This document shows positions 27,146 to 36,255 of a DNA stretch of 64,000 nucleotides, one piece after another. Under the pieces are notes generated by a model, which saw nothing but the letters and a program-made list of their open reading frames with translations, was not told where the DNA came from and made no database searches. The stretch is from Aureispira sp. CCB-E (lineage in GTDB: Bacteria > Bacteroidota > Bacteroidia > Chitinophagales > Saprospiraceae), in NCBI RefSeq assembly GCF_031326345.1, contig NZ_CP133671.1, forward strand, positions 4,650,001 through 4,714,000, read 5' to 3'. A program made the position numbers and the translations under genes. Within the stretch, counting starts at the first letter, position 1; each line of letters starts with the position of its first letter.

Positions 27146-28378
27146 TTACTTAGGTCCAGTTTCGTAGATGATGCGCTCATCGTCAGGCACATTATTTAGT
27201 TTGCCCTCTACTTCCAAAGGAACATTTTCTACGATTTCCAATCCATATCCAATCAGACCTATACGTTTTTTAGGATTATTTGTCAATAATCTTAATTTAC
27301 TAACGCCTAATTTTCTCAAAACTTGTGCTCCAATACCATAATCTCTCTGATCCATTGGCGCTCTTAATCTACTGTTTGATTCCGTAATGCTTAGTCCTTC
27401 CTCTTGGAATTTTTTATACGCTTTTAGTTTATTCATCAAATCAACACCACCACCATCTTGTTCAATATACAAAACAACACCTTTACCTTCTTCATTTACT
27501 TGTTTCATAGCAGCATGTAGTTGAGATCCTGAATCTCCCATCAATGCGCCAAAAATATCTGTCGTTGTAAAAGAAGAATGTACTCTTACTAAAATCGGCT
27601 CGTCTTTTTTCCAAGAACCTTTTGTTAGTGCAAACAAGTTTTTCTCAGTTGTTTTATCTTCAAAACCAATCACATCAAATTCACCGTATTCCGTTGGGGC
27701 AGTCAAACGAACAACTTCTTCAATTAGTGTTTCCTTATCTAGGCGATATTTAATCAAATCCTCGATAGAAATAATTTTTAAATTGTGCTTATCCGCAATT
27801 TTAAATAAATCTGGTAAGCGAGCCATCGAACCATCTTCATTTAAGATTTCTACCAAAACCCCCGCAGGTTTTAGACCAGCTAATCGTGCTAAATCAACAG
27901 CAGCTTCGGTGTGTCCTGCTCTACGCAATACACCACCATCTTTTGCAATCAAAGGGAAAATATGTCCAGGACGAGCATAATCACTAGAAACGGTTTTAGG
28001 ATCTGTTAGCTTCTGAATTCCAGTTGCTCTATCATAAGCAGAAATACCCGTAGAACAGCCATAATTAAGCAAGTCAATCGAAATTGTAAAAGCCGTTTCG
28101 TGTACCGCCGTATTTTGTTGTTGCATTGGGCGCAACTCTAGTTCATCACAGCGTTTTGCTGTTAGTGGCGTACATATTAAGCCACGACCATGCGTTGCCA
28201 TAAAATTAACAATAGATGGAGTTATTAGCTCCGCCGCGCAGATAAAATCACCTTCATTCTCTCTATCCTCATCGTCTACAACAATGATTACTTTACCAGC
28301 TTTGATGTCTTCCAAAGCATCTTCTATCGTGTCAAGCTTGCGCTTAGGCGTCTCGTTTTGTGGGTTGCCAGATACCAT
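27146..28378 (-). CDS. ribB: DHBP synthase fused to degenerate GTP cyclohydrolase II domain
   Basis: A 410-residue fusion. Residues ~1-215 are 3,4-dihydroxy-2-butanone-4-phosphate synthase (ribulose 5-phosphate to the four-carbon riboflavin precursor), with its acidic motif [27 protein letters not shown], and [30 protein letters not shown], all intact. Residues ~220-395 resemble GTP cyclohydrolase II, but the zinc site is gone: the stretch [19 protein letters not shown] has no cysteines where the family has three (C, CxC). The EGR loop is EQDGGGVD, lacking the arginine. It keeps MDQRDY. The second half is probably inactive or regulatory, like the RibX-type domains of RibBX proteins. The start overlaps the upstream glycosyltransferase by 35 bp, suggesting translational coupling. 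Confidence 0.93.
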   Translation of the reverse strand: [410 protein letters not shown]

Positions 28379-29612
28379 TTTGAACTCCTTTTAAATATTT
28401 AAAAAATCCATTAAATAATGCCAAATTCATCGCATTAAAATAGGTTATATATCGTATAATAACTACGTTAAGATTTATTTTTTTGAAGCCCCAATCTAAC
28501 AAGGGGATTCCAAATAAACCAAATGTCTCCATTAAGAACAAACATAAATAGAATTGGTTCTTGTATACAAATGCTAATATTGCCAAACAAAGATAAGAAG
28601 CCAGAATAAAAAAGGGACCATACCATCGTAATACTTTGTGTGACAAGAAAGCAAAACTCATGGATCCTGGTGGCCAAAGTAGGTGCTTAAATACAGCTAA
28701 GTTAGCAAAATTGCCTGCTGATATGCGCGTTTTTCTTCGAAACTCTTCGCTCATATCATTGGGAACTGCTTCGTAACAAATGGCTCCCAAATCATTAATT
28801 GCCAAGCCTCCTTTTTCAAAAACTTTCATTGCAATGTAAAAATCATCCACCAAAAAATTAGGTGGAACAGGCTCGAACAAACTGGCTCGAATGGCATAAC
28901 ATCCTCCCAGAGGTCCCATTGTTCGTCCCCAAGCTCTCCCTTCTAAATTTTTGATATACACCTCTCTAGAAATATAGTTTTTTTCGGAAGCGGCAATCCC
29001 TTCTTCTCCTAATTTTTTGGACGTTGGATTTTGTATATTAGAATCTACCAAACCAATATCCGAATTCTTAAAATGTTTTACCAATTCGTAAATCGTAAAT
29101 GGCTCTAACATTACATTGGCATCTGAGATAATCAAAATGTGTTCGTTCTCATTCGGGCAAGCCATTTGAGCCTTATGGATAACATCATTGATAACGCTTG
29201 GTTTTCCTCTACGTTCTGTAAATGGGAAGAAATGGAAGGAAGGATTTTTGTTCACAAAGGCAGCAACCAATTCATTGGTTTTATCGGATGAACAATCTGA
29301 GCCAATAAAAATACGAAGCTTCTCTTTTGGGTAGTCACTATTAGCTAGCGTAGCTAATTTCTCTTCAATGACAGATTCTTCGTTGTACAAAGACATAACA
29401 AAAGAAACATAAGGAAGAGATTCTGTAGGCGCATAGATTTCTTGATTGTTAGCTTTTGAGGAAGCGACAATTTTTAGTATGATTGGATACAACACATAGG
29501 AGTGAAACAAACAATACACACAGAGCCAGAAGATGATGGCACCTATTAACATATAAAATCTATAACGCTTAAACAATAAGGCATTTGAACCGTTCGTTTT
29601 TGACTTATGCAA
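28344..29612 (-). CDS. Membrane glycosyltransferase, family 2
   Basis: A 422-residue membrane-bound GT2 enzyme. One membrane helix at residues ~21-46 (LIGAIIFWLCVYCLFHSY) is followed by the GT-A domain: YVSFVMSLYNEE, IGSDCSSDKT, the DxD-like ISDANVMLEP, GGCYAIRASLF and VDDFYIAMK, then FRRKTRISAGNFAN, the R/QxxRW-like region. Further helices lie at ~330-400 (FILASYLCLAILAFVY, YLCLFLMETFGLFG). The frame opens right after a stop, with a TTG start at 29612 or ATG at 29552; the first ATG lies at the start of helix 1. It overlaps the downstream ribBA-type gene by 35 bp. Acceptor unknown; it may build a polysaccharide or glycolipid. Confidence 0.88.
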   Translation of the reverse strand: MHKSKTNGSNALLFKRYRFYMLIGAIIFWLCVYCLFHSYVLYPIILKIVASSKANNQEIYAPTESLPYVSFVMSLYNEESVIEEKLATLANSDYPKEKLRIFIGSDCSSDKTNELVAAFVNKNPSFHFFPFTERRGKPSVINDVIHKAQMACPNENEHILIISDANVMLEPFTIYELVKHFKNSDIGLVDSNIQNPTSKKLGEEGIAASEKNYISREVYIKNLEGRAWGRTMGPLGGCYAIRASLFEPVPPNFLVDDFYIAMKVFEKGGLAINDLGAICYEAVPNDMSEEFRRKTRISAGNFANLAVFKHLLWPPGSMSFAFLSHKVLRWYGPFFILASYLCLAILAFVYKNQFYLCLFLMETFGLFGIPLLDWGFKKINLNVVIIRYITYFNAMNLALFNGFFKYLKGVQNGIWQPTKRDA

Positions 29613-29688
29613 CTGCTAACAACTCAATATCTCATCTAACACTGGCTCTTAGTCAAAAATTGTAAAAGTAGTTGAGTTCAAATGCCTT
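29578..29688 (-). promoter_or_regulatory. Nested inverted repeats around the glycosyltransferase start
   Basis: AAGGCATTTGAAC (29578-29590) pairs with GTTCAAATGCCTT (29676-29688), and TTTTTGACT (29597-29605) pairs with AGTCAAAAA (29651-29659). In the mRNA the two would make a nested stem around the region before the GT ORF, which includes its TTG start. A cis RNA switch is possible; no data support it. Confidence 0.4.
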
Positions 29689-29696
29689 ACTAAAAA

Positions 29697-30275
29697 TTAA
29701 ACAGTAACAGCATCCAAAACACTGCAAATGCGTTCAAATATTTCTTCGATTGTACCAACTCCATCAATACGCTTCGTTTTATTCACTTTCTCATAATGGT
29801 TAGCAACGGGTGATGTCTGACTTTTGTAGATATTAATTCGGTTTTGTACCGTTTTAGGATCTTGATCGTCTTTTCTTCCTTCTATTTTACCACGTCCTGT
29901 AATACGCTGAATCACCTCTTCGTCTGCAACAATTAGCTCCACCAACAAGCTTACTTCTGTACCTTCCTCTGCCAAAAAGGCATCCAAAGACTCTGCTTGA
30001 TTGACATTACGAGGAAAACCATCAAAGATATATCCTACTGCATCTGGTGTTTTGTCCATTTCTGCCTTCAAAAGACGAAAAGTGATGGAATCTGGAGCAA
30101 GCTCTCCTTTATCGATATAGCTTTGAACCTCTTGCCAAATTGGGCTATTGCTTTTTTTCTCTCTTCGAAACAAATCCCCTGTTGAGATGTGCACCAAGTT
30201 ATATTTGTCTACCAATTTAGCTGCTTGGGTACCTTTACCACTACCCGGAGGGCCAAAAAGAATTAGATTTAACAT
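29697..30275 (-). CDS. adk: Adenylate kinase
   Basis: A 192-residue nucleoside monophosphate kinase that interconverts AMP + ATP and 2 ADP. The P-loop is GPPGSGKGTQAA at residues 7-18. LVHISTGDLFRRE binds AMP, and YIFDGFPRNVNQAE contains the conserved lid/NMP aspartate. RITGRGKIEGRKDDQD is the short lid region without the zinc-finger cysteines. The length is typical of the short-lid form. It heads a minus-strand block adk-GT-ribBA, with 85 bp before the GT start and a TACCTTTG promoter-like box upstream. Confidence 0.95.
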   Translation of the reverse strand: MLNLILFGPPGSGKGTQAAKLVDKYNLVHISTGDLFRREKKSNSPIWQEVQSYIDKGELAPDSITFRLLKAEMDKTPDAVGYIFDGFPRNVNQAESLDAFLAEEGTEVSLLVELIVADEEVIQRITGRGKIEGRKDDQDPKTVQNRINIYKSQTSPVANHYEKVNKTKRIDGVGTIEEIFERICSVLDAVTV

Positions 30276-30453
30276 ATTTTCTTATGATTTGATTGATGAT
30301 TAATTGTACAACGATTTGTGTTTGTAAGAATAGACAATCACTAATGCATCCTTATTTAATTGCGAATGATTTTACTTAACAATCAACCTTTTAACTTTTA
30401 AACTAGCAATTTACCAATCTGCACATCAATAAGGTTGAATCCTTAACACGCTG

Positions 30454-30461
30454 CAAAGGTA
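30454..30461 (-). promoter_or_regulatory. -7 box of the adk promoter
   Basis: Minus-strand TACCTTTG, an exact TAnnTTTG match ~180 nt upstream of adk. No convincing -33 box. The rest of 30276-30623 has no gene. Confidence 0.5.
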
Positions 30462-30623
30462 CGAATTTTATATTTTAAATGCTAGTTCTACAAGAAATTG
30501 TAGCCCCTTTTAGCAAACAAAATAAAGAACACGATAACACAGTGCTTTTTGTTTGTGCGAGACGCACGCCCCATTTATTTTTTTCTCGGTTTTGTCATTC
30601 GCAAGGAATAAGAGTCAACCATA

Positions 30624-31154
30624 CTAATAAAGTATGATTCCATATTTTTCAGCAAACTTTTCTTGTTCTTCTCCAAACTTGCCATAGGCTGCATTGAGTT
30701 TTGATTCAAAACCGACCAATAAATCTACCACTGATGAAGAGTGGACGGTTGCTCCAGCATTAATCATCTTTTTAGCTTCTAGGATTTCATTTTGTCCTCC
30801 TTCTTGATAAACATCCAAAACTTGTTTGGCAGCATCTTTTATTTGTTGAGCATAGGCATTGTGCTCCTCTGTGCTTTTCCAAATTTTTATTTTTTCTAAT
30901 GTTTCTAATTCTTCATCAAAAGTCTTTATCATCACATCGTAAGCACTATTTACACCAATATTGCTAGCAATATCATGTTTTTCTGGAATCAAATTAGTAA
31001 AAGTTTGATAGACTTGACGACATAAACTCATTCTCAGCATGACTTTTTCACAGAATTTATCCGCCTGATCTGAACTAGGGACGGAAGGACTACCGCAAGC
31101 ATTTATAACGAAACAGAATAATATCAAAAAGAGTGATTTTGTAGCGTAGTTCAT
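30624..31154 (-). CDS. Small lipoprotein, unknown function
   Basis: A 176-residue predicted lipoprotein. The N-terminus MNYATKSLFLILFCFVINACGS ends in a lipobox (INAC), so the cysteine at residue 20 would be lipidated and the protein anchored to a membrane. The mature part is mostly helical and charged, with a possible heptad stretch DVMIKTFDEELETLEKIKIW, and no cysteine pairs or catalytic motif. It starts 14 nt after the stop of the alpha/beta hydrolase on the same strand, so the two probably form an operon, with a promoter upstream of the hydrolase. The function is unknown. Confidence 0.78.
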   Translation of the reverse strand: MNYATKSLFLILFCFVINACGSPSVPSSDQADKFCEKVMLRMSLCRQVYQTFTNLIPEKHDIASNIGVNSAYDVMIKTFDEELETLEKIKIWKSTEEHNAYAQQIKDAAKQVLDVYQEGGQNEILEAKKMINAGATVHSSSVVDLLVGFESKLNAAYGKFGEEQEKFAEKYGIILY

Positions 31155-31168
31155 TTTTATTTAAGTAT

Positions 31169-31840
31169 TTATGAATTAATTAACTCTCCAGTTGCTTGAT
31201 TAATAATTGCAGCAATCTCCTCGGATCGATCCAATACCATATTGTGCGTCCCTCCTATTATCAAGTGCGTTGCTCGTTGATTGGCTTTCTTAAAAAGATG
31301 ATCCTTCGTTCCATTAATATGAATACAATTCGGTGGATATACCTTATTTTCCCAATGAACAATGGCCTCTCTTCCCCAAGAAAAATGGTTAGCTGATCGA
31401 GCTTGTAGCATTAATTTTATAAGTTGACTATCTTCTTTGGTGCAAATGCCCAAAATCCAAGCTAAAAATGGCAATATTAAACGAATACACCATGCAGGGA
31501 AGAACCGATACAAAGGCAATATTCGAGCTATTTTGAATAAAAAAGGTACTTCTGTCTGATGCTTAAAAGATGAGATTAAGATCAATTTTTTATAAGGCAT
31601 TCTCTTTGCCATTTCTGTCGCTACAGTTCCTCCTAAAGACATACCAATCAAAATAGGAGGTTCTTCTACCTCCCCAATACTATCGACCAATCGCTGAGCA
31701 TAATCCTCAATAGATTCTATTCGACTTATTGGCTCCAAATATTCCAAACAATAAACATCTTTTTCCAACAACAAAGGAACCAACCTAGAAAAAATTCTTT
31801 CATCATTTCCCAGACCAGGAATTAAATAAACTTTTGCCAT
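31169..31840 (-). CDS. Alpha/beta-hydrolase
   Basis: A 223-residue soluble alpha/beta-hydrolase. It starts with the typical MAKVYLIPGLGND strand and has a nucleophile elbow GMSLGG (serine in the middle) in ILIGMSLGGTVATEMA. A GTHNM histidine near the end (GGTHNMVLDRSEEI) fits the catalytic histidine, and THLIIGGTH and GTKDHLF fit the acid-bearing strand. Length is short for the fold. Substrate cannot be told; esterase or thioesterase roles are common. It precedes the lipoprotein gene by 14 nt. A TATCTTTG box at 31886-31893 is a plausible promoter. Confidence 0.87.
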   Translation of the reverse strand: MAKVYLIPGLGNDERIFSRLVPLLLEKDVYCLEYLEPISRIESIEDYAQRLVDSIGEVEEPPILIGMSLGGTVATEMAKRMPYKKLILISSFKHQTEVPFLFKIARILPLYRFFPAWCIRLILPFLAWILGICTKEDSQLIKLMLQARSANHFSWGREAIVHWENKVYPPNCIHINGTKDHLFKKANQRATHLIIGGTHNMVLDRSEEIAAIINQATGELINS

Positions 31841-31885
31841 TTAGGATAATTTCATCAACCAGCTTAAAAGCAACTAAAAGAGTAA

Positions 31886-31893
31886 CAAAGATA
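31886..31893 (-). promoter_or_regulatory. -7-like box for the hydrolase-lipoprotein pair
   Basis: Minus-strand TATCTTTG, exact TAnnTTTG, 46 nt upstream of the hydrolase start. The nearest TTTG is 23 nt away, slightly beyond the usual 19-21. Confidence 0.5.
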
Positions 31894-31913
31894 ATTCATA
31901 GACTGCTAATAAT

Positions 31914-32498
31914 TTACAAACCGTCATCAACCATACTCGCAGGAGGTTGTGTTCCTACAAAAAGGCTACTGTAATTAACAGCCTTCCAAATTCCTTTATT
32001 ATTTTTTCTCAGGGCGATAGGTCTTGGAGTGGATGCCCCAGTACACTTAATAAAGACCTTGACATCTCCATTAGATTGTTCGCTATAAGGGTTTCTTGTT
32101 AATTTAAATGATAATTTAGAAGGGAGTTTATACCCATTTTGGGGACTTGTCTCTAATACATATGAACGAGCAATATAAGGCTTTCTAAGTAAATTGGTCA
32201 AATGGTAATTGATACTATTTTGGGGCTGAAACCCTTTGTATATATCTCCTTCTGACAACTGAGTACGATCCAAGGCTATTGTTAGAGCTTTTAAACCAAC
32301 TTCCTTGTTATTGGTATACATCATCAATGCCATAGCAAATACAACTGCTCCCCCTTCAGGACTTTGAGCAACTCGGTTTCTAAATGTTAAAAATTCCTCT
32401 ATAGTACTAGGGACTTTTGCAGCTTCAATTGTCTTTTGTGCGGATATATTTTGAGCAAACAGAATCATGCTCATTGTGATAAGAAAAAAGGTTTTCAT
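31914..32498 (-). CDS. Secreted protein, possibly DUF6935-like
   Basis: A 194-residue protein with signal peptide MKTFFLITMSMILFAQNISAQ. It then has a helical stretch, EFLTFRNRVAQSPEGGAVVFAMALMMY and EVGLKALTIAL, resembling a DUF6935-like pattern as I recall it. A beta-rich half follows (NGYKLPSKLSFKL, VKVFIKCTGASTPRPIALRKN, IWKAVNYSSLFVG). There is no lipobox, membrane segment or T9SS domain. It is predicted to be periplasmic or outer-membrane associated. The family name is tentative; the function is unknown. It is separated from the membrane protein ORF at 32747 by a 250-bp gap with no clear element. Confidence 0.72.
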   Translation of the reverse strand: MKTFFLITMSMILFAQNISAQKTIEAAKVPSTIEEFLTFRNRVAQSPEGGAVVFAMALMMYTNNKEVGLKALTIALDRTQLSEGDIYKGFQPQNSINYHLTNLLRKPYIARSYVLETSPQNGYKLPSKLSFKLTRNPYSEQSNGDVKVFIKCTGASTPRPIALRKNNKGIWKAVNYSSLFVGTQPPASMVDDGL

Positions 32499-32746
32499 TT
32501 TTTGTAGTTTAATGCAAGTATTTAAATGCCTAATCTAAATAATAAGCGACTCAAGTCGTACATTGGTTATTAGCTACTTAAGAATGCTTACTATAAATAC
32601 TTGCTTATCTATATTTATAGCAATTCGTCTTCAACTTAAGTTTCCTAACTTTAACGACCTCTTATTAAAATATTGGCAAATAAAGTTAATGAATAATAAA
32701 CATTAAAAACAAAAATAGCACCAATAAATATCTTATTCTGAAATAC

Positions 32747-33628
32747 TTATATTTCTTTCTTTGTGCTCCACCACAAAAGCAACGGAATTCCTCCATGTAC
32801 CAAACGGTATAATGTTTCGTACGCATGTTGGTGCAATGATACCCAAAATATGTCTATGTAAAAATTTCCAACCAAACGCGCCAAAGAAGTCAAGAAGCCC
32901 CAAATAATACAATACCAAACTGCGATAGAAAAGGTCCATTTGAAGGGAATAAATAATAATATTGCCGCAAGAAAATCAAGAGCGCCCATGATGATCAAAA
33001 ATTGGCTAGCAGCTTCGTCATTCTTAAAAAATAAGATATCCATACACCATTGTATCCAAACTCCTGGTTGTGGATAGTAAGCATAAGCATACAATCCATG
33101 ACAAATAAAAGTTGTAGCAATGATTACTTTGAGTGTCGTTCTAAACAAAGGTGTATTTTGTCCTCCATAAAGCACGTGTACTAAAATTAAGGGTGCTGTT
33201 ATTTGAGTAGCGTATTCAAAAAATTGCCCTACTTGCCAAAACTTATCTTTGAAGTATAATAAAGCCAAAAGTGCAAAAGAAAAAGAAGCAAGATAGAGCA
33301 ACCATTTTCCTAACTTCCAAGTTTCTTTCAAAAAAAGAACGGCAACAGCACATAACATCCAGAAAATGCCAATCCCCACACCAAGTCCATCAATAAATTG
33401 ATCAACATTAAAACTTTTATTCGTCACATAATTCTGCCAAGTATCTCCTGTCAGACTGGTAACAATTCCTTCTAATAAAGATTGATCCCAAAAAAATGTC
33501 CGAAGAGGCAAGTCCCAAAATAATCCTTGCCAACCTCTTCCTAAGAACAAACAGAAAACGAATATTCTCAAAAAAAGTATTTCTTTAGTATCAAATGCTC
33601 GTATAAATGTTTTTCTTTCTAATCCCAT
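32747..33628 (-). CDS. Polytopic membrane protein
   Basis: A 293-residue protein with about seven to eight hydrophobic helices (for example LRIFVFCLFLGRGWQGLFW, FWMLCAVAVLFL, YLASFSFALLALLYF, FLIIMGALDFLAAILLFIP, AVWYCIIWGFLTSLARLV). Aromatic and glycine patterns loosely suggest the DoxX/DoxD-like or related fold, but no diagnostic motif is visible. The annotated frame extends to 33730, with an N-terminus rich in basic residues; the ATG at 33628 (MGLERKTFIRAF) is the more natural start, because the longer form adds an extra hydrophobic stretch and lysine-rich loop. The gap 33629-34151 contains no other supported element. Function unknown. Confidence 0.7.
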   Translation of the reverse strand: MGLERKTFIRAFDTKEILFLRIFVFCLFLGRGWQGLFWDLPLRTFFWDQSLLEGIVTSLTGDTWQNYVTNKSFNVDQFIDGLGVGIGIFWMLCAVAVLFLKETWKLGKWLLYLASFSFALLALLYFKDKFWQVGQFFEYATQITAPLILVHVLYGGQNTPLFRTTLKVIIATTFICHGLYAYAYYPQPGVWIQWCMDILFFKNDEAASQFLIIMGALDFLAAILLFIPFKWTFSIAVWYCIIWGFLTSLARLVGNFYIDIFWVSLHQHAYETLYRLVHGGIPLLLWWSTKKEI

Positions 33629-34151
33629 ATCTAGTATTTTATACTTCTTATATTTCCAACAATACAGTTGAATCAACTTTGTTTTGTCTATGGTCATTAT
33701 CGCTAACAGATACAAGCAACTTATAACCAATAGACAACACCAAAATCAAATAATCTTTTAGTTCAAAATTTGGGACAAATATACAAGAAAATAAGATTTT
33801 ATCTAGAGACAAAAAAAATACTAGAGATTGACCACCGGTTTCATTCCTTATTTTTCAATTGCTACTAGCTAATAAAAGCCATTTTTTGTCCTCACCTTCA
33901 AGTTTTTTAGGGGTTCTTAGTCCTTATTTCGACCATAGATTAAAAGCGTACAACTATTTCTTTGAAAATTGCATCTTTTTTAGTAGATTAGATGGTTATC
34001 TATTCCCCCAAGTAATAGTAACGATCTTCATTTAAGTAGATACCACTTACAAGAATTATAGAATTATTGCTATAAAATAATAATTGGCGAACCAATTTAT
34101 ACACAAGTCACTTTAGCTTGTTTTGAATGAACTATTGATAAAATAACCTCT

Positions 34152-34343
34152 ATGAAAAAAGAAATACGGATTGACCTCAGTGTGTCTCAACACCCCAATA
34201 GAAACAATCCTGTTCAAGTTAACTCCTGGGTAAATAAAGCTTTGGATGCTAGAAATAATATCAACACCCCCAAAGAACATTCGTCAGGACGAAAACTACA
34301 GCTTAATATGACGTTTTGTAAAAGTATTTTAAACCGTCGTTAA
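34152..34343 (+). CDS. Small basic protein, unknown
   Basis: A 63-residue ORF, MKKEIRIDLSVSQH..., containing WVNKALDARNN and ending KSILNRR, rich in N, K and R, with no membrane segment or known domain. The ORF itself is short, but a strong intrinsic terminator follows its stop at 34367-34401, with no other gene to serve, so it is probably transcribed as a unit. A strand starting MKKEIRIDL is typical of a structured small protein. No homologue can be named from the sequence. It could be a small regulator, a toxin-antitoxin component or a spurious ORF. Confidence 0.55.
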   Translation: MKKEIRIDLSVSQHPNRNNPVQVNSWVNKALDARNNINTPKEHSSGRKLQLNMTFCKSILNRR

Positions 34344-34366
34344 GTACTAAATAGCACAACTTAGTT

Positions 34367-34401
34367 AGAGAGGAAATAGATGATCTATTTCCTCTCTTTT
34401 T
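34367..34401 (+). terminator. Terminator of the small ORF
   Basis: AGAGAGGAAATAGA and TCTATTTCCTCTCT form a perfect 14-bp stem with TGA loop and a T-tract. Confidence 0.92.
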
Positions 34402-34511
34402 GTATACTAGGCGGTTAAAGCTAAACAGCAACAAAAAACATTTATTCTTTTTGAATGTTCTATAAATTGCAATTCATAACAGAAAAGTTTAGTGTTCAAT
34501 TCAAAATTGCA

Positions 34512-34519
34512 TACATTTG
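34512..34519 (+). promoter_or_regulatory. -7 box upstream of the helical-repeat gene
   Basis: TACATTTG, exact TAnnTTTG match, ~173 nt upstream of the ATG at 34692. A weak TTTA lies at the -33 position. Confidence 0.5.
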
Positions 34520-34691
34520 CAATAGTGGTATTATATAACTAAAGACATCATGTTCATACAAGGCTTTATTTGTATATTTTTATCTTATTTATTGAACATG
34601 CTTTAGATACCCTTGTTAATTGTGTCTAAAAAGAAAAGAAAGTATACGTACGATTCTTTTATACTCATTCATCCTCATTCATTGTTCTTGT

Positions 34692-36236
34692 ATGAAGTTC
34701 TCTGACGATTTATATCAACTTATTAGTTCTCTCAATCAATCCGAAAAACGATACATAAAACTAGTTGCTAAAGCATTTACAAGCAAAGGGACAGAAAATC
34801 AACTTGCTCTTTTTGACGCTTTTGACCGACAACAGCAATACAATGAAGATAAAATCCGAAAGGATTTTGAGGATAAAATTCCTGCCAAAAACTTCCATGT
34901 TGCCAAAAACCGTCTCTACAATCTCATTCTAAAAGCGCTGTATTTATACCATTTAAAAAATTCTGATTATCAAAAAATCAATCAATTGATTTATCAATCT
35001 GAAATTTTACAAAAAAAGGGATTGTACAAACAAGCTGATGTTCTCAATGACAAAGCGATACAAAGCGCAACGAAGTCAGAGCTTTTTCCTCTTGCAATAA
35101 TAGGCTTATCTGGGCAAGCAAATTCGTTTATGAATCAGCGAGATTTGACAAAAATTAAGAATTATTTAGATCGTGAATTAGAGGAAGAGTACGATTTGTT
35201 AGAACGTTACAAAACAGACCTTACTTATCAGTATTTGCAACTAAAAACACTCTTTATTACCCACAAAAAACAAGCTGTCAGAAGTGAGGCTGAAATGGCG
35301 CAAATTCAAGCGTTAAAAGAACACCCTTTATTAAAAGATTCATCCTTAGCCAAATCAAAAAGTGCGTTGGATATGTATCGTTTCTTAAATGGTTTTATTT
35401 GCCGATACGAAGGCGATTATGTTCGCGCCTCTGAATATTGGCAAGAATTTGTTGATGAATTAGAACAATTAAAATCTATTCCTAAGAATAGAATCGAGGA
35501 ATACATTTCCAACCTTAATAATTTAATGTTCTTGCAATTAGAAGCTCTATTGTTTGATAAAGCTTGGTTCAATTGTCAAAAAATGGTGGACTTACTAGGA
35601 CATGATCATGTCAAAAACAATGCACATCTCATTGTTAAAGTCAAGGAACGTATCATTGAATTTAAATTAGAGTACTATTTACTTTCTTATCAATACCAAG
35701 AAGCTTTACAATACCAAACAAACAATCATGACGAAATTCTTGCTATTTATGAGCAAGTAGGCGATTTTAGACGATTGGTTATTGATTATGTCCAAACATC
35801 TATTTACTTGTGTAACCAAATGCCACAAGAAGCAAGCTTCAGCATCGAACAAGTGTTTGCCAACAAAGTATTAAAACAACACCAATACATCTATTCGGGA
35901 GCCATGATTATTAACTTACTAATTCACTTTGAATTGGGTAATTATCAGTTGTTAGAATCATTGCTACTCAACACCTATCGAATGATGTATAAACGGAAGT
36001 TATTATACAAGAGTGAAAAAATCATTTTTAAATATCTGAAAAAATACCTTCGGATGTTGACCAATGAAGAAATCATGGAATCTTTTAAGTCCTTAAAACA
36101 GGAATTGCAGGAAGTTCGAACGGATAAATTTGAACGCAACTTTTTGCCAAACTTTGATTTGGTTGTTTGGATTGAAAGTAAAATCCAGGAAAAAAGTATG
36201 TCCGAAATTATTCTAGAAGGAGGATTAACCTTGTAA
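34692..36236 (+). CDS. Helical (TPR-like) protein, unknown
   Basis: A 514-residue protein with no signal peptide. It starts at ATG 34692 (MKFSDDLYQLISSLNQSEKRYIK). The frame opens earlier at GTG 34620, with an N-terminal stretch resembling a hydrophobic segment. Nearly all-helical sequence with many aromatic residues includes KNRLYNLILKALYLYHLK and a series of ~34-residue degenerate repeats (for example KGLYKQADVLNDKAIQSA, MYRFLNGFICRYEGDYVRASEYWQEF), consistent with a TPR-like solenoid. The likely role is protein interaction. The family is recognisable by pattern across Bacteroidota but I cannot name it. The next gene, a glycosyltransferase, starts 19 nt downstream. Confidence 0.8.
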   Translation: MKFSDDLYQLISSLNQSEKRYIKLVAKAFTSKGTENQLALFDAFDRQQQYNEDKIRKDFEDKIPAKNFHVAKNRLYNLILKALYLYHLKNSDYQKINQLIYQSEILQKKGLYKQADVLNDKAIQSATKSELFPLAIIGLSGQANSFMNQRDLTKIKNYLDRELEEEYDLLERYKTDLTYQYLQLKTLFITHKKQAVRSEAEMAQIQALKEHPLLKDSSLAKSKSALDMYRFLNGFICRYEGDYVRASEYWQEFVDELEQLKSIPKNRIEEYISNLNNLMFLQLEALLFDKAWFNCQKMVDLLGHDHVKNNAHLIVKVKERIIEFKLEYYLLSYQYQEALQYQTNNHDEILAIYEQVGDFRRLVIDYVQTSIYLCNQMPQEASFSIEQVFANKVLKQHQYIYSGAMIINLLIHFELGNYQLLESLLLNTYRMMYKRKLLYKSEKIIFKYLKKYLRMLTNEEIMESFKSLKQELQEVRTDKFERNFLPNFDLVVWIESKIQEKSMSEIILEGGLTL

Positions 36237-36255
36237 TTTTATAAACACAAGCTAC

